64,000 nucleotides of DNA, from assembly GCA_020444325.1 (NCBI GenBank), contig JAHLLD010000002.1, forward strand, positions 62,001 to 126,000. Reading direction: 5' to 3'. The notes beneath the pieces are model-generated. The model was not told where the DNA came from, searched no databases, and saw only the letters and a list, made by a program, of their open reading frames with translations. Made by a program: the position numbers and the translations under genes. How positions within the stretch are numbered: position 1 is the first letter of the stretch; every line of letters begins with the position of its first letter. This document shows positions 52,438 through 61,379 of this stretch, one piece after another. The stretch comes from a bacterium (GTDB lineage Bacteria > Bacteroidota > Ignavibacteria > SZUA-365).

Positions 52438-52929
52438 ATGAGCTTCGAATTTACGGATGCGAAAATCACCGAGATCGCCCGCATTCTGGGAGTGGAGGCA
52501 AAGCATTACGGCAACCACTACCGGTATGAGATCAAGGGAGCCGAACCCGAACGCCGTGTTTCCCTCGAGATTTATCCTCGTATCGCCATGGGCGATACCG
52601 AAGGAGCCCTCGTCAGCGTCTTTACACCGAACAGCAACCTGCAGCTGCAGCATTGCAGCGGTATGGTGATGAGCGCATTGATGGGCGAGGTTACTTTCTT
52701 CGCCGAAGCAGGCGGAAAGATTTCAGGACTCATCGTCGAGAAGGAAGGGGGCTGTTCGCTGTATTCGAACGTCGATCGCACGATGGTGTCCGGCGATTTC
52801 ACGAAACTCGGTCCCGAAGTGATGCTTTCCGGCATCGCCCTCTCGCTGACCGAACTCATGCTGGAGGAAAGTGATGAAGGCCAGGTTGGGGATGATGATG
52901 GACAGGAGGCACAACCACCAGATGCCTGA
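52438..52929 (+). CDS. Conserved-looking protein of unknown function
   Basis: A 163-residue cytoplasmic protein, alpha/beta by pattern, with an acidic tail (DEGQVGDDDGQEAQ). I recognise no motif. It starts MSFEFTDAKITEIARILGVE and has LEIYPRIAMGDTEGALVSVF and FFAEAGGKISGLIVEKEGG. GGAG lies 9 bases before the ATG at 52438. Its end overlaps the ybeY start by 8 bases, so the two are translationally coupled; a link to RNA metabolism is only guilt by association. Confidence 0.75.
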   Translation: MSFEFTDAKITEIARILGVEAKHYGNHYRYEIKGAEPERRVSLEIYPRIAMGDTEGALVSVFTPNSNLQLQHCSGMVMSALMGEVTFFAEAGGKISGLIVEKEGGCSLYSNVDRTMVSGDFTKLGPEVMLSGIALSLTELMLEESDEGQVGDDDGQEAQPPDA

Positions 52930-53356
52930 CATCGCAGTCACATTTCGCGCCCCGCTTGGATCCATCGGGGCGCAGCTGTTTCAGGACGCCATTGCGCACG
53001 CCCTCCGTGCAGCGAGAGTATCGCGTGCACAGATTTCCTGCGCCGTGGTCAGCGACAGCGAAATCCATGAAATCAACCGGCAGTATCTTGGTCACGATTA
53101 TCCGACGGATATCATCACCTTTCCCCTTGAAGAGCGTCCCCTCGAGGCCGAACTGGTGATCAGTTCGGATACGGCCCGGCGGCAGGCCAGGGAATACGCG
53201 GTCAGCCTGCGCGAAGAATGTGCGCGTCTCGCCATCCATGGCATCCTTCATCTGACGGGATATGACGATACAAGCGAAGCCGCGAGGAAGCGCATGAAGC
53301 GCCGGGAGGACTTTCTTCTCGCGCAATTCATGAATTCTGACCGCCCGCAGGGTTGA
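52922..53356 (+). CDS. ybeY: Endoribonuclease YbeY (16S rRNA maturation)
   Basis: A 144-residue zinc-dependent RNase used in 16S rRNA 3'-end processing and ribosome quality control. Motifs: VSDSEIHEINRQYLGHDYPTDIITFP and the metal site HGILHLTGYDD near residue 110. The third ligand, His in many bacteria (GYDH), is Asp here, a variant that is common in Bacteroidota. I take the ATG at 52922 (MPDIAVTF); a longer reading adds a Met-rich stretch that overlaps the gene before it. Confidence 0.92.
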   Translation: MPDIAVTFRAPLGSIGAQLFQDAIAHALRAARVSRAQISCAVVSDSEIHEINRQYLGHDYPTDIITFPLEERPLEAELVISSDTARRQAREYAVSLREECARLAIHGILHLTGYDDTSEAARKRMKRREDFLLAQFMNSDRPQG

Positions 53357-53425
53357 CTTGACATTCGGACTCTGAAGGACTACTTTTTCACCGAGCATTG
53401 ACTCGTCATTACATACAGTTTTGGA

Positions 53426-53884
53426 ATGCAGGAAAGAATCGTTGAAATAATCGTGTATCTGATACACGAAATGCAGACGGACAAGCGGCTTGGAGAGATC
53501 GATCTCCGTGTGTTGTCCGATAAAGGCTATACGCAGAATGAAATAAGCACAGCATTCAGCTGGCTATTTGATAAAATTCATCTCGGTGACAATATCCTGA
53601 CAGAGGGGAGCAGAAGGCTGCCGCATTCACACAGGGTATTGCACGAATCCGAGCGCTCTGTCATCACGCCGGAGGCACACGGGTATCTCCTTCAGCTGCG
53701 CGAATTGCGCCTGCTGGATGATATGGATATCGAACTCGCCATCGATCGCATCATGATGGCTGGTTTCGGGTCCGTTGGCATCGACGAGATGAAGTCGGTC
53801 ATCGCATCAATCATTTTTGATTATGATGACTCGAATCGCATCGGCAGCCGTCTCATGTTGAATAGTAAGGACACTATTCACTAG
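53426..53884 (+). CDS. Smg/DUF494-family protein
   Basis: A 152-residue helical protein of the Smg family: start MQERIVEIIVYLIHEMQ, middle LRVLSDKGYTQNEISTAFSWLFDKI, end LDDMDIELAIDRIMMAG and IDEMKSVIASIIFDYDD. The function is unknown, but in many genomes, including Escherichia coli, it lies next to topA, as here (topA begins 107 nt downstream). No signal or membrane segment. Confidence 0.9.
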   Translation: MQERIVEIIVYLIHEMQTDKRLGEIDLRVLSDKGYTQNEISTAFSWLFDKIHLGDNILTEGSRRLPHSHRVLHESERSVITPEAHGYLLQLRELRLLDDMDIELAIDRIMMAGFGSVGIDEMKSVIASIIFDYDDSNRIGSRLMLNSKDTIH

Positions 53885-53991
53885 GTGTCCCGTTCGCGTC
53901 TCGCTGAAACCGGTGATTCCAAGAGGAATTCGCCCTTCTCGTTTGCGCTCTGGGATAAGTTCACAGCGTTCAACTCCAATTACCAGGAATC

Positions 53992-56244
53992 ATGTCGAAA
54001 TCTCTGATCATCGTCGAGTCGCCTTCCAAGGCCAAAACCATCAATAAATACCTGGGGAAAAAATTTGCCGTCGAAGCCTCGGTGGGGCATATCAAGAACC
54101 TCCCCTCCAAGGATCTCGGTGTGGATGTGGACAACGGGTTTGAACCTCGTTATGTCACCATCCGCGGTAAGGCGCAGGTGATCAAGGATCTCCAGAAACG
54201 CGCCGCGAAGGCCGACAGCGTCTATATCGCAACTGACCCCGATCGCGAAGGAGAAGCGATCGCCTGGCATATCGCCCGGGAACTTGCCAAGCAGACTGAA
54301 GGCAAGTCCGTCTACCGTGTGCTCTTCAACGAGATCACCAAGAGTGGGATTGAGGCTGCTATGGAGCAACCCCGTCACATCGACGAGCGCCTCGTGCAAT
54401 CGCAGCAGGCCCGCCGGGTAATGGATCGCATCGTGGGATACAAGGTCAGTCCCTTCCTATGGAAAACCATCTATAAAGGACTGTCGGCGGGGCGTGTGCA
54501 GTCTGTCGCTCTGCGCCTCGTCTGTGAGCGGGAAAAGGAAATCGCGGATTTCAAGGTGGAGGAATACTGGACCATCACCGGCGAATTCCGCAAACCGGAA
54601 GACGGCAGTTTCCACGCCAAGCTTGTCAAGGACAACGGGAAGGACCCGGTCATCCCGAACGAGGATGCCGCCAAAGAATTGCTCGAAAAGCTGAAGGCCC
54701 AGAGCTGGAGCATCTCCGACATGCAGTCGAAGGAGATTTCACGCTCGCCTTCGCCCCCGTTCATCACATCTTCGCTGCAGCAGGAAGCGTCGAACCGTCT
54801 GCGTTTCAGCGCGAAACGGACGATGCGCATTGCACAGCAGCTCTACGAAGGTGTTGAGCTCGGTGAGGAGGGCGCCGTTGGTCTGATCACGTATATGCGT
54901 ACGGATTCAACCCGTACAAGCAATGAAGCGCTCGATGGGGTGCGTGATTTCATCCAGGGACAGTACGGCAAAGATTACCTCCCCGGCAGTCCGCGCACCT
55001 TCAAGGTGAAGAAAAGTGCCCAGGATGCGCATGAGGCTATTCGTCCCACGTCCATGGAATTCACTCCGCAGATGGTGAAGCGCTATTTGAACACCGATCA
55101 GTATGCGCTTTACGAGCTCATCTGGAAACGTTTCGTCGCCAGTCAGATGGCACAGGCCAAGATGCTGCAGCGCACGATTCTCGTCGACGGTGGTCCCTAC
55201 CGCTTCAAAGGCGTCGGATCGACGTACACCTTCCGCGGTTTCCTGCAGGTCTACGATGATTTCGCGGGCGAGAACGGACAGGATGTGAATGAGGAAGAAT
55301 CGATCATCCCCGAGGGACTCGAGGTCAATGATACGGTCGTCGCCGAACAGGTGGATCCGCATCAGCACTTCACAAAACCGCCGCCCCGGTACTCGGAAAG
55401 CAGCCTGGTACGTGAACTCGAGGCCAACGGAGTTGGTCGTCCATCGACATACGCACTGATTGTCAGCACCATTCAGGATCGTGGATATGTCGAACAGCAG
55501 AATCGGCGCTTCCATGCCACCACACTCGGGATGGATGTCAGCAAGATGCTCACGACGTATTTTGACTCGCTTTTCAATGTCGATTTCACCTCGAAGATGG
55601 AGGAGGAACTCGACACCATTGCTTCCGGGGAATCCTCCTATCTCAAGGTGATGGAAGATTTCTATGGTCCCTTCACCAAGCTTCTCGACAGCGTATCCCC
55701 TGAGGAAGCGCGTCTGCAGGAGGAGACCGATGAGAAATGTGAGAAGTGCGGGAGTCCGATGATCATTCGCTGGGGTCGCAACGGCAAATTCATGGCCTGC
55801 AGCGGCTATCCGGAATGCAAGAACGCCAAGCCACTTCCCGGCGAGGCGGAAAAAATGAAAATAGACGAGCCCTGTCCCGACTGCGGCGGTGAGCTGGTAC
55901 TCAAGCAGAGCCGCTACGGAAAATTCATCGGCTGCCGGAATTACCCCGACTGCCGGTATACACGCCCGATCACTCTCGGTTTCAAATGTCCCAAGTGTCA
56001 GGAAGGCGAGGTCGTGTCGCGCATGACCAAAACCAAGCGCACTTTTTATGGCTGCACCCGCTACCCTGACTGTGATTTCACGTCATGGGACCGACCGGTA
56101 CCGAAGGCTTGCCCTTCGTGCAAAAATTCATATCTTTTGCATAAGTACACCCAGAAAAAAGGTGAGTTCCTGAAGTGTCCCGAATGCAAGGAAGAGTTCA
56201 CAAAGGAGCTTGATCCGTTCGATCCTTCACAGATCGCGGCGTAA
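53992..56244 (+). CDS. topA: DNA topoisomerase I
   Basis: A 750-residue type IA enzyme that relaxes negative supercoils. The N-terminal TOPRIM domain has LIIVESPSKAKTINKYLG and the acidic TDPDREGEAIAWHI. The catalytic Tyr is in GLITYMRTDSTRTS near residue 301. Other blocks: AGRVQSVALRLVCERE, SAQDAHEAIRPT and RYSESSLVRELEANGVGRPS. The C-terminus carries four zinc-ribbon units (for example CEKCGSPMIIR...CSGYPEC and CPKCQEGE...CTRYPDC), the last shorter. It is followed 11 nt later by a tyrosine recombinase gene, probably in one transcript with smg. Confidence 0.97.
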   Translation: MSKSLIIVESPSKAKTINKYLGKKFAVEASVGHIKNLPSKDLGVDVDNGFEPRYVTIRGKAQVIKDLQKRAAKADSVYIATDPDREGEAIAWHIARELAKQTEGKSVYRVLFNEITKSGIEAAMEQPRHIDERLVQSQQARRVMDRIVGYKVSPFLWKTIYKGLSAGRVQSVALRLVCEREKEIADFKVEEYWTITGEFRKPEDGSFHAKLVKDNGKDPVIPNEDAAKELLEKLKAQSWSISDMQSKEISRSPSPPFITSSLQQEASNRLRFSAKRTMRIAQQLYEGVELGEEGAVGLITYMRTDSTRTSNEALDGVRDFIQGQYGKDYLPGSPRTFKVKKSAQDAHEAIRPTSMEFTPQMVKRYLNTDQYALYELIWKRFVASQMAQAKMLQRTILVDGGPYRFKGVGSTYTFRGFLQVYDDFAGENGQDVNEEESIIPEGLEVNDTVVAEQVDPHQHFTKPPPRYSESSLVRELEANGVGRPSTYALIVSTIQDRGYVEQQNRRFHATTLGMDVSKMLTTYFDSLFNVDFTSKMEEELDTIASGESSYLKVMEDFYGPFTKLLDSVSPEEARLQEETDEKCEKCGSPMIIRWGRNGKFMACSGYPECKNAKPLPGEAEKMKIDEPCPDCGGELVLKQSRYGKFIGCRNYPDCRYTRPITLGFKCPKCQEGEVVSRMTKTKRTFYGCTRYPDCDFTSWDRPVPKACPSCKNSYLLHKYTQKKGEFLKCPECKEEFTKELDPFDPSQIAA

Positions 56245-56255
56245 CACGGATCTTT

Positions 56256-57164
56256 ATGAAGAAAACCATTCAGCGCTTTCGCGACTACCTGGTCGTGGAG
56301 CGTCACGCTTCCGACCATACGGTCACAGCCTACATGCGTGATCTTGCGCAGTTCCACATCTGGTTGTGCGAACTGGCGGAGAGTGATGAAGTCGACTGCG
56401 ATGCGGTGGATCGCCTGACCATTCGCAGCTGGCTCGGTGTGCTGGCGGATCGTGGCCTGTCCCGGCGCAGTATCAGCCGGAAGGTCACCGCATTACGAAC
56501 GTTTTTCCGGTTCGCCGAACAACGCGGGTACGCCTCCGCAAATCCCACGGTGAATCTGCATTCCATAAAGATTGAACGAACATTGCCGACCTTTGTCGAT
56601 GAGGAGTCCATTGACGCCCTTCTGCGATTGCCGGATACCACTACAGTCGAGGGCGCGCGAGACGCGGCCATACTCGAACTGTTTTACAGTACCGGCATGC
56701 GGCTCAGTGAACTCGTTGCGCTCAACAGGAGGGATCTCCACACGGAGGCCGGCACCATCCGCGTTCTCGGCAAGCGAAGAAAGGAGCGAATACTGCCACT
56801 CGGAACGCCCGCGCTGCAGGCATTGCAGCATGCCATGCGAATGCTTGACCAGGCAGCAGCGAGAGGGGACAGGAAGGTCGAGGATACTGAAGCCATGTTT
56901 CTCAACAGAAGAGGTAAACGACTTACCAATCGAAGTGTCTATTCTATAGTTCACGAACATCTTCGGGTCGTCAGTGAACAGGAACACTGTTCGCCACATG
57001 TATTGCGTCACAGTTTTGCCACGCACCTCCTCAACAGGGGAGCGGATCTTCAGGCGGTGCGGGAATTGCTCGGGCATGAGAGCCTTTCAACCACGCAGAT
57101 CTATGCACATGTGACCACTGATCACCTGAAGCGCGAGTATGCGAAAGCGCATCCCCGCGCATGA
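56256..57164 (+). CDS. Tyrosine recombinase XerC/XerD type
   Basis: A 302-residue site-specific recombinase. The N-terminal SAM-like DNA-binding domain is at 1-95 (YLVVERHASDHTVTAYMRDL, GLSRRSISRKVTALRTFFRF). The catalytic domain has Arg in YSTGMRLSELVAL, Lys region VLGKRRKERILPL, HVLRHSFATHLL (His, Arg), LLGHESLSTTQIYAHVT (His and nucleophile Tyr). The length and position in a housekeeping operon indicate chromosome dimer resolution rather than a mobile-element integrase. I cannot separate XerC from XerD by eye. Confidence 0.94.
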   Translation: MKKTIQRFRDYLVVERHASDHTVTAYMRDLAQFHIWLCELAESDEVDCDAVDRLTIRSWLGVLADRGLSRRSISRKVTALRTFFRFAEQRGYASANPTVNLHSIKIERTLPTFVDEESIDALLRLPDTTTVEGARDAAILELFYSTGMRLSELVALNRRDLHTEAGTIRVLGKRRKERILPLGTPALQALQHAMRMLDQAAARGDRKVEDTEAMFLNRRGKRLTNRSVYSIVHEHLRVVSEQEHCSPHVLRHSFATHLLNRGADLQAVRELLGHESLSTTQIYAHVTTDHLKREYAKAHPRA

Positions 57165-57189
57165 ATCATCCAACGAAAAGGAGCGTATC

Positions 57190-57486
57190 ATGAACGTCCA
57201 ATTCACCGCACGCCATTTCAAAGCCCACGAGGGACTGAAGCATTATGCTCTGCAGCAGGTGTCTACGCTCAAGAAGTACTATGACGGAATCGTCCAGGGA
57301 AATATTGTCCTCCGCTTCGAAAAACCGAAAGATTCGCTGAAAATCGCGGAGATTAACCTCGCGGTGTATGGAACTCAACTGGTTGCCATAGAGAAATCCG
57401 AGAATTTCTATAAATCCATCGACAATGCCGTTGACAAGCTTGAGCGTCAGCTTTTGAAATACAAGGGGAAGAGACGCAGACTTTGA
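57190..57486 (+). CDS. hpf: Ribosome hibernation promoting factor, short form
   Basis: A 98-residue protein of the HPF/RaiA family that binds the 30S decoding region and silences ribosomes in slow growth. It has MNVQFTARHFKAHEGLKHYA, KDSLKIAEINLAVYGTQL and FYKSIDNAVDKLERQLLKYK. It lacks the C-terminal domain of long HPF that makes 100S dimers. AAAGGAG precedes the ATG. It lies 25 nt after the recombinase gene and ends 28 nt before a strong terminator. Confidence 0.94.
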   Translation: MNVQFTARHFKAHEGLKHYALQQVSTLKKYYDGIVQGNIVLRFEKPKDSLKIAEINLAVYGTQLVAIEKSENFYKSIDNAVDKLERQLLKYKGKRRRL

Positions 57487-57514
57487 TTGTGCGTTCTGGA
57501 CGCGATTAGTATCT

Positions 57515-57543
57515 TGTGGGCGGTTTACCGCCCACTTTTTTTT
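57515..57543 (+). terminator. Intrinsic terminator between hpf and hprK
   Basis: GTGGGCGG-TTTA-CCGCCCAC followed by eight T. It ends about 10 bases before the start codon of hprK, which leaves no room for a promoter and standard leader after it. Confidence 0.9.
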
Positions 57544-57552
57544 GTATGTGCC

Positions 57553-58584
57553 ATGGCTGCTGCCAGTGACCCCCTGAAAAACCTCAAGATCCTGGAAAAA
57601 AAGGATCTGAGTGTCGGTCTGTTCTACGAAAAGAACAAGGACCGTATACAACTGCTCTCTGCGAACGGACTCGAAGAAAGCGAGCGCAAAATCACCGAGA
57701 AGAACCTCCATCGGCCCGGGCTTGCACTGGCCGGTTACGTGGAGCTTTTTACCTTCCATCGCGTACAGATCTTCGGGAACACGGAGATCAAATACCTCAA
57801 TTCGCTCGATCCGGAACAGGGCCTCGCGGCCTTTGAACGGCTGTTCGATTTCGACATCCCCTGTATCGTCGTCACCAACGGCAATGAATTCAATCCCGCG
57901 CTGCTGGAGGTCGCCACGCGTCATGGCGTGCCGGTGTTTTACACCGCGTTCGAGACGACAAAGGCCTACTATTACATGAGCGACTTCCTCGATGATCAGT
58001 TTGCGCCGCAGACAGTCATTCACGGGGCCTTTGTTGATGTGTACGGCGTGGGCGTGCTCTTCATCGGCCGTTCGGGAATCGGGAAAAGCGAGATTGCGCT
58101 CGACCTCGTGGAAAGGGGGCACAGGCTGGTTGCTGACGATGTCGTCGTCGTTACGCAGAAAGCCGAGGGGCTGCTGATGGGTTCGGGGACGGATCTGGTG
58201 AAGCATTTCATGGAAATCCGCGGTCTGGGGCTCATCGATATCCGTTCGATGTTCGGTATCCGCGCCATTCGCTTTCAAAAACGCCTCGAAATCATCGTGC
58301 ATCTCGAGGAATGGGATGAGAAAGCGGAGTATGAGCGGACCGGGCTCGACAGCAGCGAAGCCACGGTGCTCGGCACCAATATTCCGCATGTTCGCCTTCC
58401 CATTTTCCCTGGCAAAAACGTCACCGTCATTACCGAAGTTATCGCTCTGAACTATCTCCTCAAGCATTACGGATACGACCCGGCCATCGAGTTTTCGAAG
58501 CGGTTGCAGACACGTCTTGAAACCCGTGCCAGAAAACCGTCAGATGATCGCGCAATCGACTGGTTCGAGCACGATTTCGAGTGA
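57553..58584 (+). CDS. hprK: HPr kinase/phosphorylase
   Basis: A 343-residue enzyme that phosphorylates HPr or a related protein on Ser-46. The N-terminal domain (about 15-145) has KNLHRPGLALAGYVELFTFH. The kinase domain has the P-loop FIGRSGIGKSEIALDLVERG near residue 172, VADDVV, and the HprK signature MEIRGLGLIDIRSMFGIRAI. The ATG at 57553 has no ribosome site, because a terminator lies directly before it. A longer form beginning at GTG 57487 would translate through the terminator hairpin. No HPr or PTS gene is in the window; such organisms often use an incomplete PTS for regulation only. Confidence 0.92.
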   Translation: MAAASDPLKNLKILEKKDLSVGLFYEKNKDRIQLLSANGLEESERKITEKNLHRPGLALAGYVELFTFHRVQIFGNTEIKYLNSLDPEQGLAAFERLFDFDIPCIVVTNGNEFNPALLEVATRHGVPVFYTAFETTKAYYYMSDFLDDQFAPQTVIHGAFVDVYGVGVLFIGRSGIGKSEIALDLVERGHRLVADDVVVVTQKAEGLLMGSGTDLVKHFMEIRGLGLIDIRSMFGIRAIRFQKRLEIIVHLEEWDEKAEYERTGLDSSEATVLGTNIPHVRLPIFPGKNVTVITEVIALNYLLKHYGYDPAIEFSKRLQTRLETRARKPSDDRAIDWFEHDFE

Positions 58585-58696
58585 TATTATTTGATTTTTA
58601 CGGTTCTTTTCACTTTTTTCTTTATATAGCATCTCGCTTCACATAGAGACTTCCTCGTCCCTGTTTTTCTCCCATTTCAGAACAATCGGAGGTTGT

Positions 58697-60376
58697 ATGT
58701 CTCCACGGAATTTGATAGTAGCCGTACTATGCGTCGGCCTGTTTGTCTCATGCGGAAGTAAATCCGGAGAAAAGGACCCGATGAGCGAAACTGCCGTCGT
58801 TGCGCTGTCCGGTGATGCAGACAACTTCAACCCGGTCGTCTCAAATTCTGCGACAGCCAGCGATCTCCAGGGCAACATTTACCCGATGATGTTTGACGTG
58901 CAATTCGACGAACGCGAAGGTGAATTAACCTATGGTAAGGGGCTTGTCGAACGTTGGGAATCCGCCAACGGAGGAAAGGACATCGTTGCGCATCTTCGCA
59001 CCGACGTGCGCTGGGAAGACGGGATGCTTGTGACTCCCAAAGACATCAAGTTCAGCTTTTCGCTCTATGGGGACCCCATTGTCGCGAGTCCCCGCCGGAG
59101 CTATCTCGAAAGCATGATTTTCACGGACAATAAGTTTGATGTCGACAAAAGTGTGGAAATCGTCGACGACAGCACGATGATTTTCCATTTTGCAAAGCAG
59201 TATCCGCTGCAGCTGTTCCATATCAATCTTTCACCGGTGCCTGAGCACATCTACCGCAATGCGGACCGCCGCACGCTGCGTTCCAATCCGGCGAACGAGC
59301 GTCCCGTCGGTGCAGGCCCCTTCAAGCTCGAGGAATGGGTGCGCCAGCAGCAGATCATTCTCACGCGCAACGGGAAATGCACGCTGCCCTATCCCGCGAA
59401 ACTTGAAAACGTCGTATTTCGTGTGATCTCTGAGCCGACGACGAGGCTCACGGAGCTGAAAAAAGGTACCGTCGACGTCATGCGTCCTGTCTATCCTGAT
59501 GATGTCGAAGATATCCAGGAGAACAATCCCGATATCAGGCTGGAAACGCTTCCGCCGCGGAATTATGAATATATCGGCTGGATGAATATCGATGTCGATG
59601 AATATCACAAAACCGGCACCGTCAAGCCGCACCCGCTGTTCGGCGACCGCCGCGTGCGCCAGGCGCTGACCTATGCGGTGAATCGCAAGGAAATCATGGA
59701 ACATGAGCTCGGGACCTTCGGAGAGCTGGCAGTGACGGATTTCTCGCCGATTTTCCGCTGGGCGATCAAGCATGACCTGATTCCTTATCCGTACGATCCG
59801 GAGAAATCACGTCAGCTGCTGCGTTCCGCGGGTTGGAGCGACAGCAACGGTGACGGCATCCTCGACAAAGGTGGCAAAGACTTCGAGTTCACCCTGCACT
59901 ACAATATCGGCAACAAGCGCCGCGAATATGTTGCCACCGTTGTACAGAAGGAACTCAAGAGCATCGGAATCAAGGTGAACCTGCAGTCGGTCGAACCCGT
60001 GGTGCTGTTCCAGAATATTGAAGACAAACAGTATGACGCGTTTATCGCCGGCTTCTCGGTCGGGCTCGCCATCGACCCCGCAGGTCGCTGGGGCGATATC
60101 AGCAATCCGTTCAACACCGTGGCATTCTCCAACAGGCGCATCGGTGAATTGCTCAAGCTCGGCCTGCATGTCCCGACACAGCGTGATGCCGGCCCGTTCT
60201 GGAAGGAAATCCAGTCTATCCTGCATCAGGAGCAGCCCTGTACCTTCCTTTACTGGATCAAGGATATTGTCGGAATAAACCGCAGATTGAAGAATACGAA
60301 CATCAACGTGCTCGGTGTCACGGACGGTATGTGGAACTGGACGATTGGCGATCCCAACTCGTACATGACATACTGA
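58697..60376 (+). CDS. Peptide/solute-binding lipoprotein (SBP family 5)
   Basis: A 559-residue extracytoplasmic binding protein of a dipeptide-type ABC transporter. The lipobox FVSCG near residue 18 ends a short signal peptide, so it is lipid-anchored. Family segments: SGDADNFNPVVSNSATASD, DVRWEDGMLVTPKDIKFSF, NERPVGAGPFKLEEW, GDRRVRQALTYAVNRKEIM and LRSAGWSDSNGDGILDKGG. It precedes two permease genes (gap 37 nt). GGAGG lies before the ATG. The substrate is unknown (peptides, nickel and sugars are all possible). Confidence 0.93.
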   Translation: MSPRNLIVAVLCVGLFVSCGSKSGEKDPMSETAVVALSGDADNFNPVVSNSATASDLQGNIYPMMFDVQFDEREGELTYGKGLVERWESANGGKDIVAHLRTDVRWEDGMLVTPKDIKFSFSLYGDPIVASPRRSYLESMIFTDNKFDVDKSVEIVDDSTMIFHFAKQYPLQLFHINLSPVPEHIYRNADRRTLRSNPANERPVGAGPFKLEEWVRQQQIILTRNGKCTLPYPAKLENVVFRVISEPTTRLTELKKGTVDVMRPVYPDDVEDIQENNPDIRLETLPPRNYEYIGWMNIDVDEYHKTGTVKPHPLFGDRRVRQALTYAVNRKEIMEHELGTFGELAVTDFSPIFRWAIKHDLIPYPYDPEKSRQLLRSAGWSDSNGDGILDKGGKDFEFTLHYNIGNKRREYVATVVQKELKSIGIKVNLQSVEPVVLFQNIEDKQYDAFIAGFSVGLAIDPAGRWGDISNPFNTVAFSNRRIGELLKLGLHVPTQRDAGPFWKEIQSILHQEQPCTFLYWIKDIVGINRRLKNTNINVLGVTDGMWNWTIGDPNSYMTY

Positions 60377-60413
60377 TAGTTGTTTCACCCGAAGTCCGGG
60401 AGGAACTCGCTCA

Positions 60414-61379
60414 GTGCTCAGATATATCATTCGCCGTGTAATGTCAGCAGTCCCGTTGCTTTTCGGGCTGCTGACATTCACATTTTTTATCATCCGTCTC
60501 GCACCGGGTGATCCGGTTTCCCTGTATATCCAGGGAGATGTGGATCCCATGTTCGCTGAGAACCTGCGGAACGCGCTCGGACTCAATGATCCGCTCCCGG
60601 TGCAGTACGTGAAGTGGCTCAAGGGGATGGTGACCGGGGAGCTGGGGATGAGCTTCAGCAAGCATGCGATGGTGACGGATATCCTCGCGGCAACCATTCC
60701 GAACACCTTGCTGCTCACCGCGTTTGCGCTGATGTTCAATTTTGTGATAGGGATTATCCTCGGGGTCATCACGGCTCTCCGGCGGGGCAGTGCCACCGAC
60801 CACATCGTCAATGTTACATCGCTGTTCGTTTACAGTATGCCGGAGTTCTGGCTGGGACTGATGCTCATCCTCGGTGTGTCCCTGCATCTGGATCTGCTCC
60901 CGGCCTCGGGGATGCACTCGGCCATGGCGCGTTTCCTGCCCCCACTCGACTACCTGTGGGATCTCATCCAGCATATGATACTTCCGGTATTTGTGCTCGG
61001 TGTCGCTTCCGCTGCGGCTACAGGCCGCTATATGCGGGGGAGTCTGCTCGAGGTTATTAATCAGGACTATATCCGCACGGCGAGAGCGAAGGGACTCAGC
61101 GAGCTTCTTGTCATCGGCAAGCATGCCATGCGCAATGCGCTTATCCCCATCATTACGCTGCTCGGACTCTCGCTGCCGTTCCTGCTCGGAGGTGCGGTCA
61201 TTGTTGAAACCGTATTCGCCTGGCCGGGGATGGGGAAGCTGACCGTTGACGCCATCTTTGCTCGTGACTATCCACTGATCATCGCGTGTACGCTGGTGTC
61301 CGGGGTCATGGTTATCGTGGGCAATCTCATGGCTGACATCCTGTATGCCATGGTCGACCCGAGGATTCGCTATGACTGA
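60414..61379 (+). CDS. ABC transporter permease, DppB type
   Basis: A 321-residue permease with six membrane helices. The typical start is MLRYIIRRVMSAVPLLFGLL and FFIIRLAPGDPV. The coupling-helix EAA motif is TARAKGLSELLVIGKHAMRNALIPI, followed by LGGAVIVETVFAWPGMGKL. It partners the DppC-like permease, whose start overlaps its stop by 8 nt, and the binding lipoprotein upstream. Confidence 0.95.
   Translation: MLRYIIRRVMSAVPLLFGLLTFTFFIIRLAPGDPVSLYIQGDVDPMFAENLRNALGLNDPLPVQYVKWLKGMVTGELGMSFSKHAMVTDILAATIPNTLLLTAFALMFNFVIGIILGVITALRRGSATDHIVNVTSLFVYSMPEFWLGLMLILGVSLHLDLLPASGMHSAMARFLPPLDYLWDLIQHMILPVFVLGVASAAATGRYMRGSLLEVINQDYIRTARAKGLSELLVIGKHAMRNALIPIITLLGLSLPFLLGGAVIVETVFAWPGMGKLTVDAIFARDYPLIIACTLVSGVMVIVGNLMADILYAMVDPRIRYD

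Noticed and set aside
53277-53300. Broken YbeY active site (Asp for His)
   Set aside because: The GYDD/GYxD form is common in Bacteroidota YbeY and is probably functional.
56256-57164. Integrase of a mobile element
   Set aside because: Size, sequence and the housekeeping setting (topA, hpf) fit XerC/XerD; no attachment repeats or cargo genes are seen.
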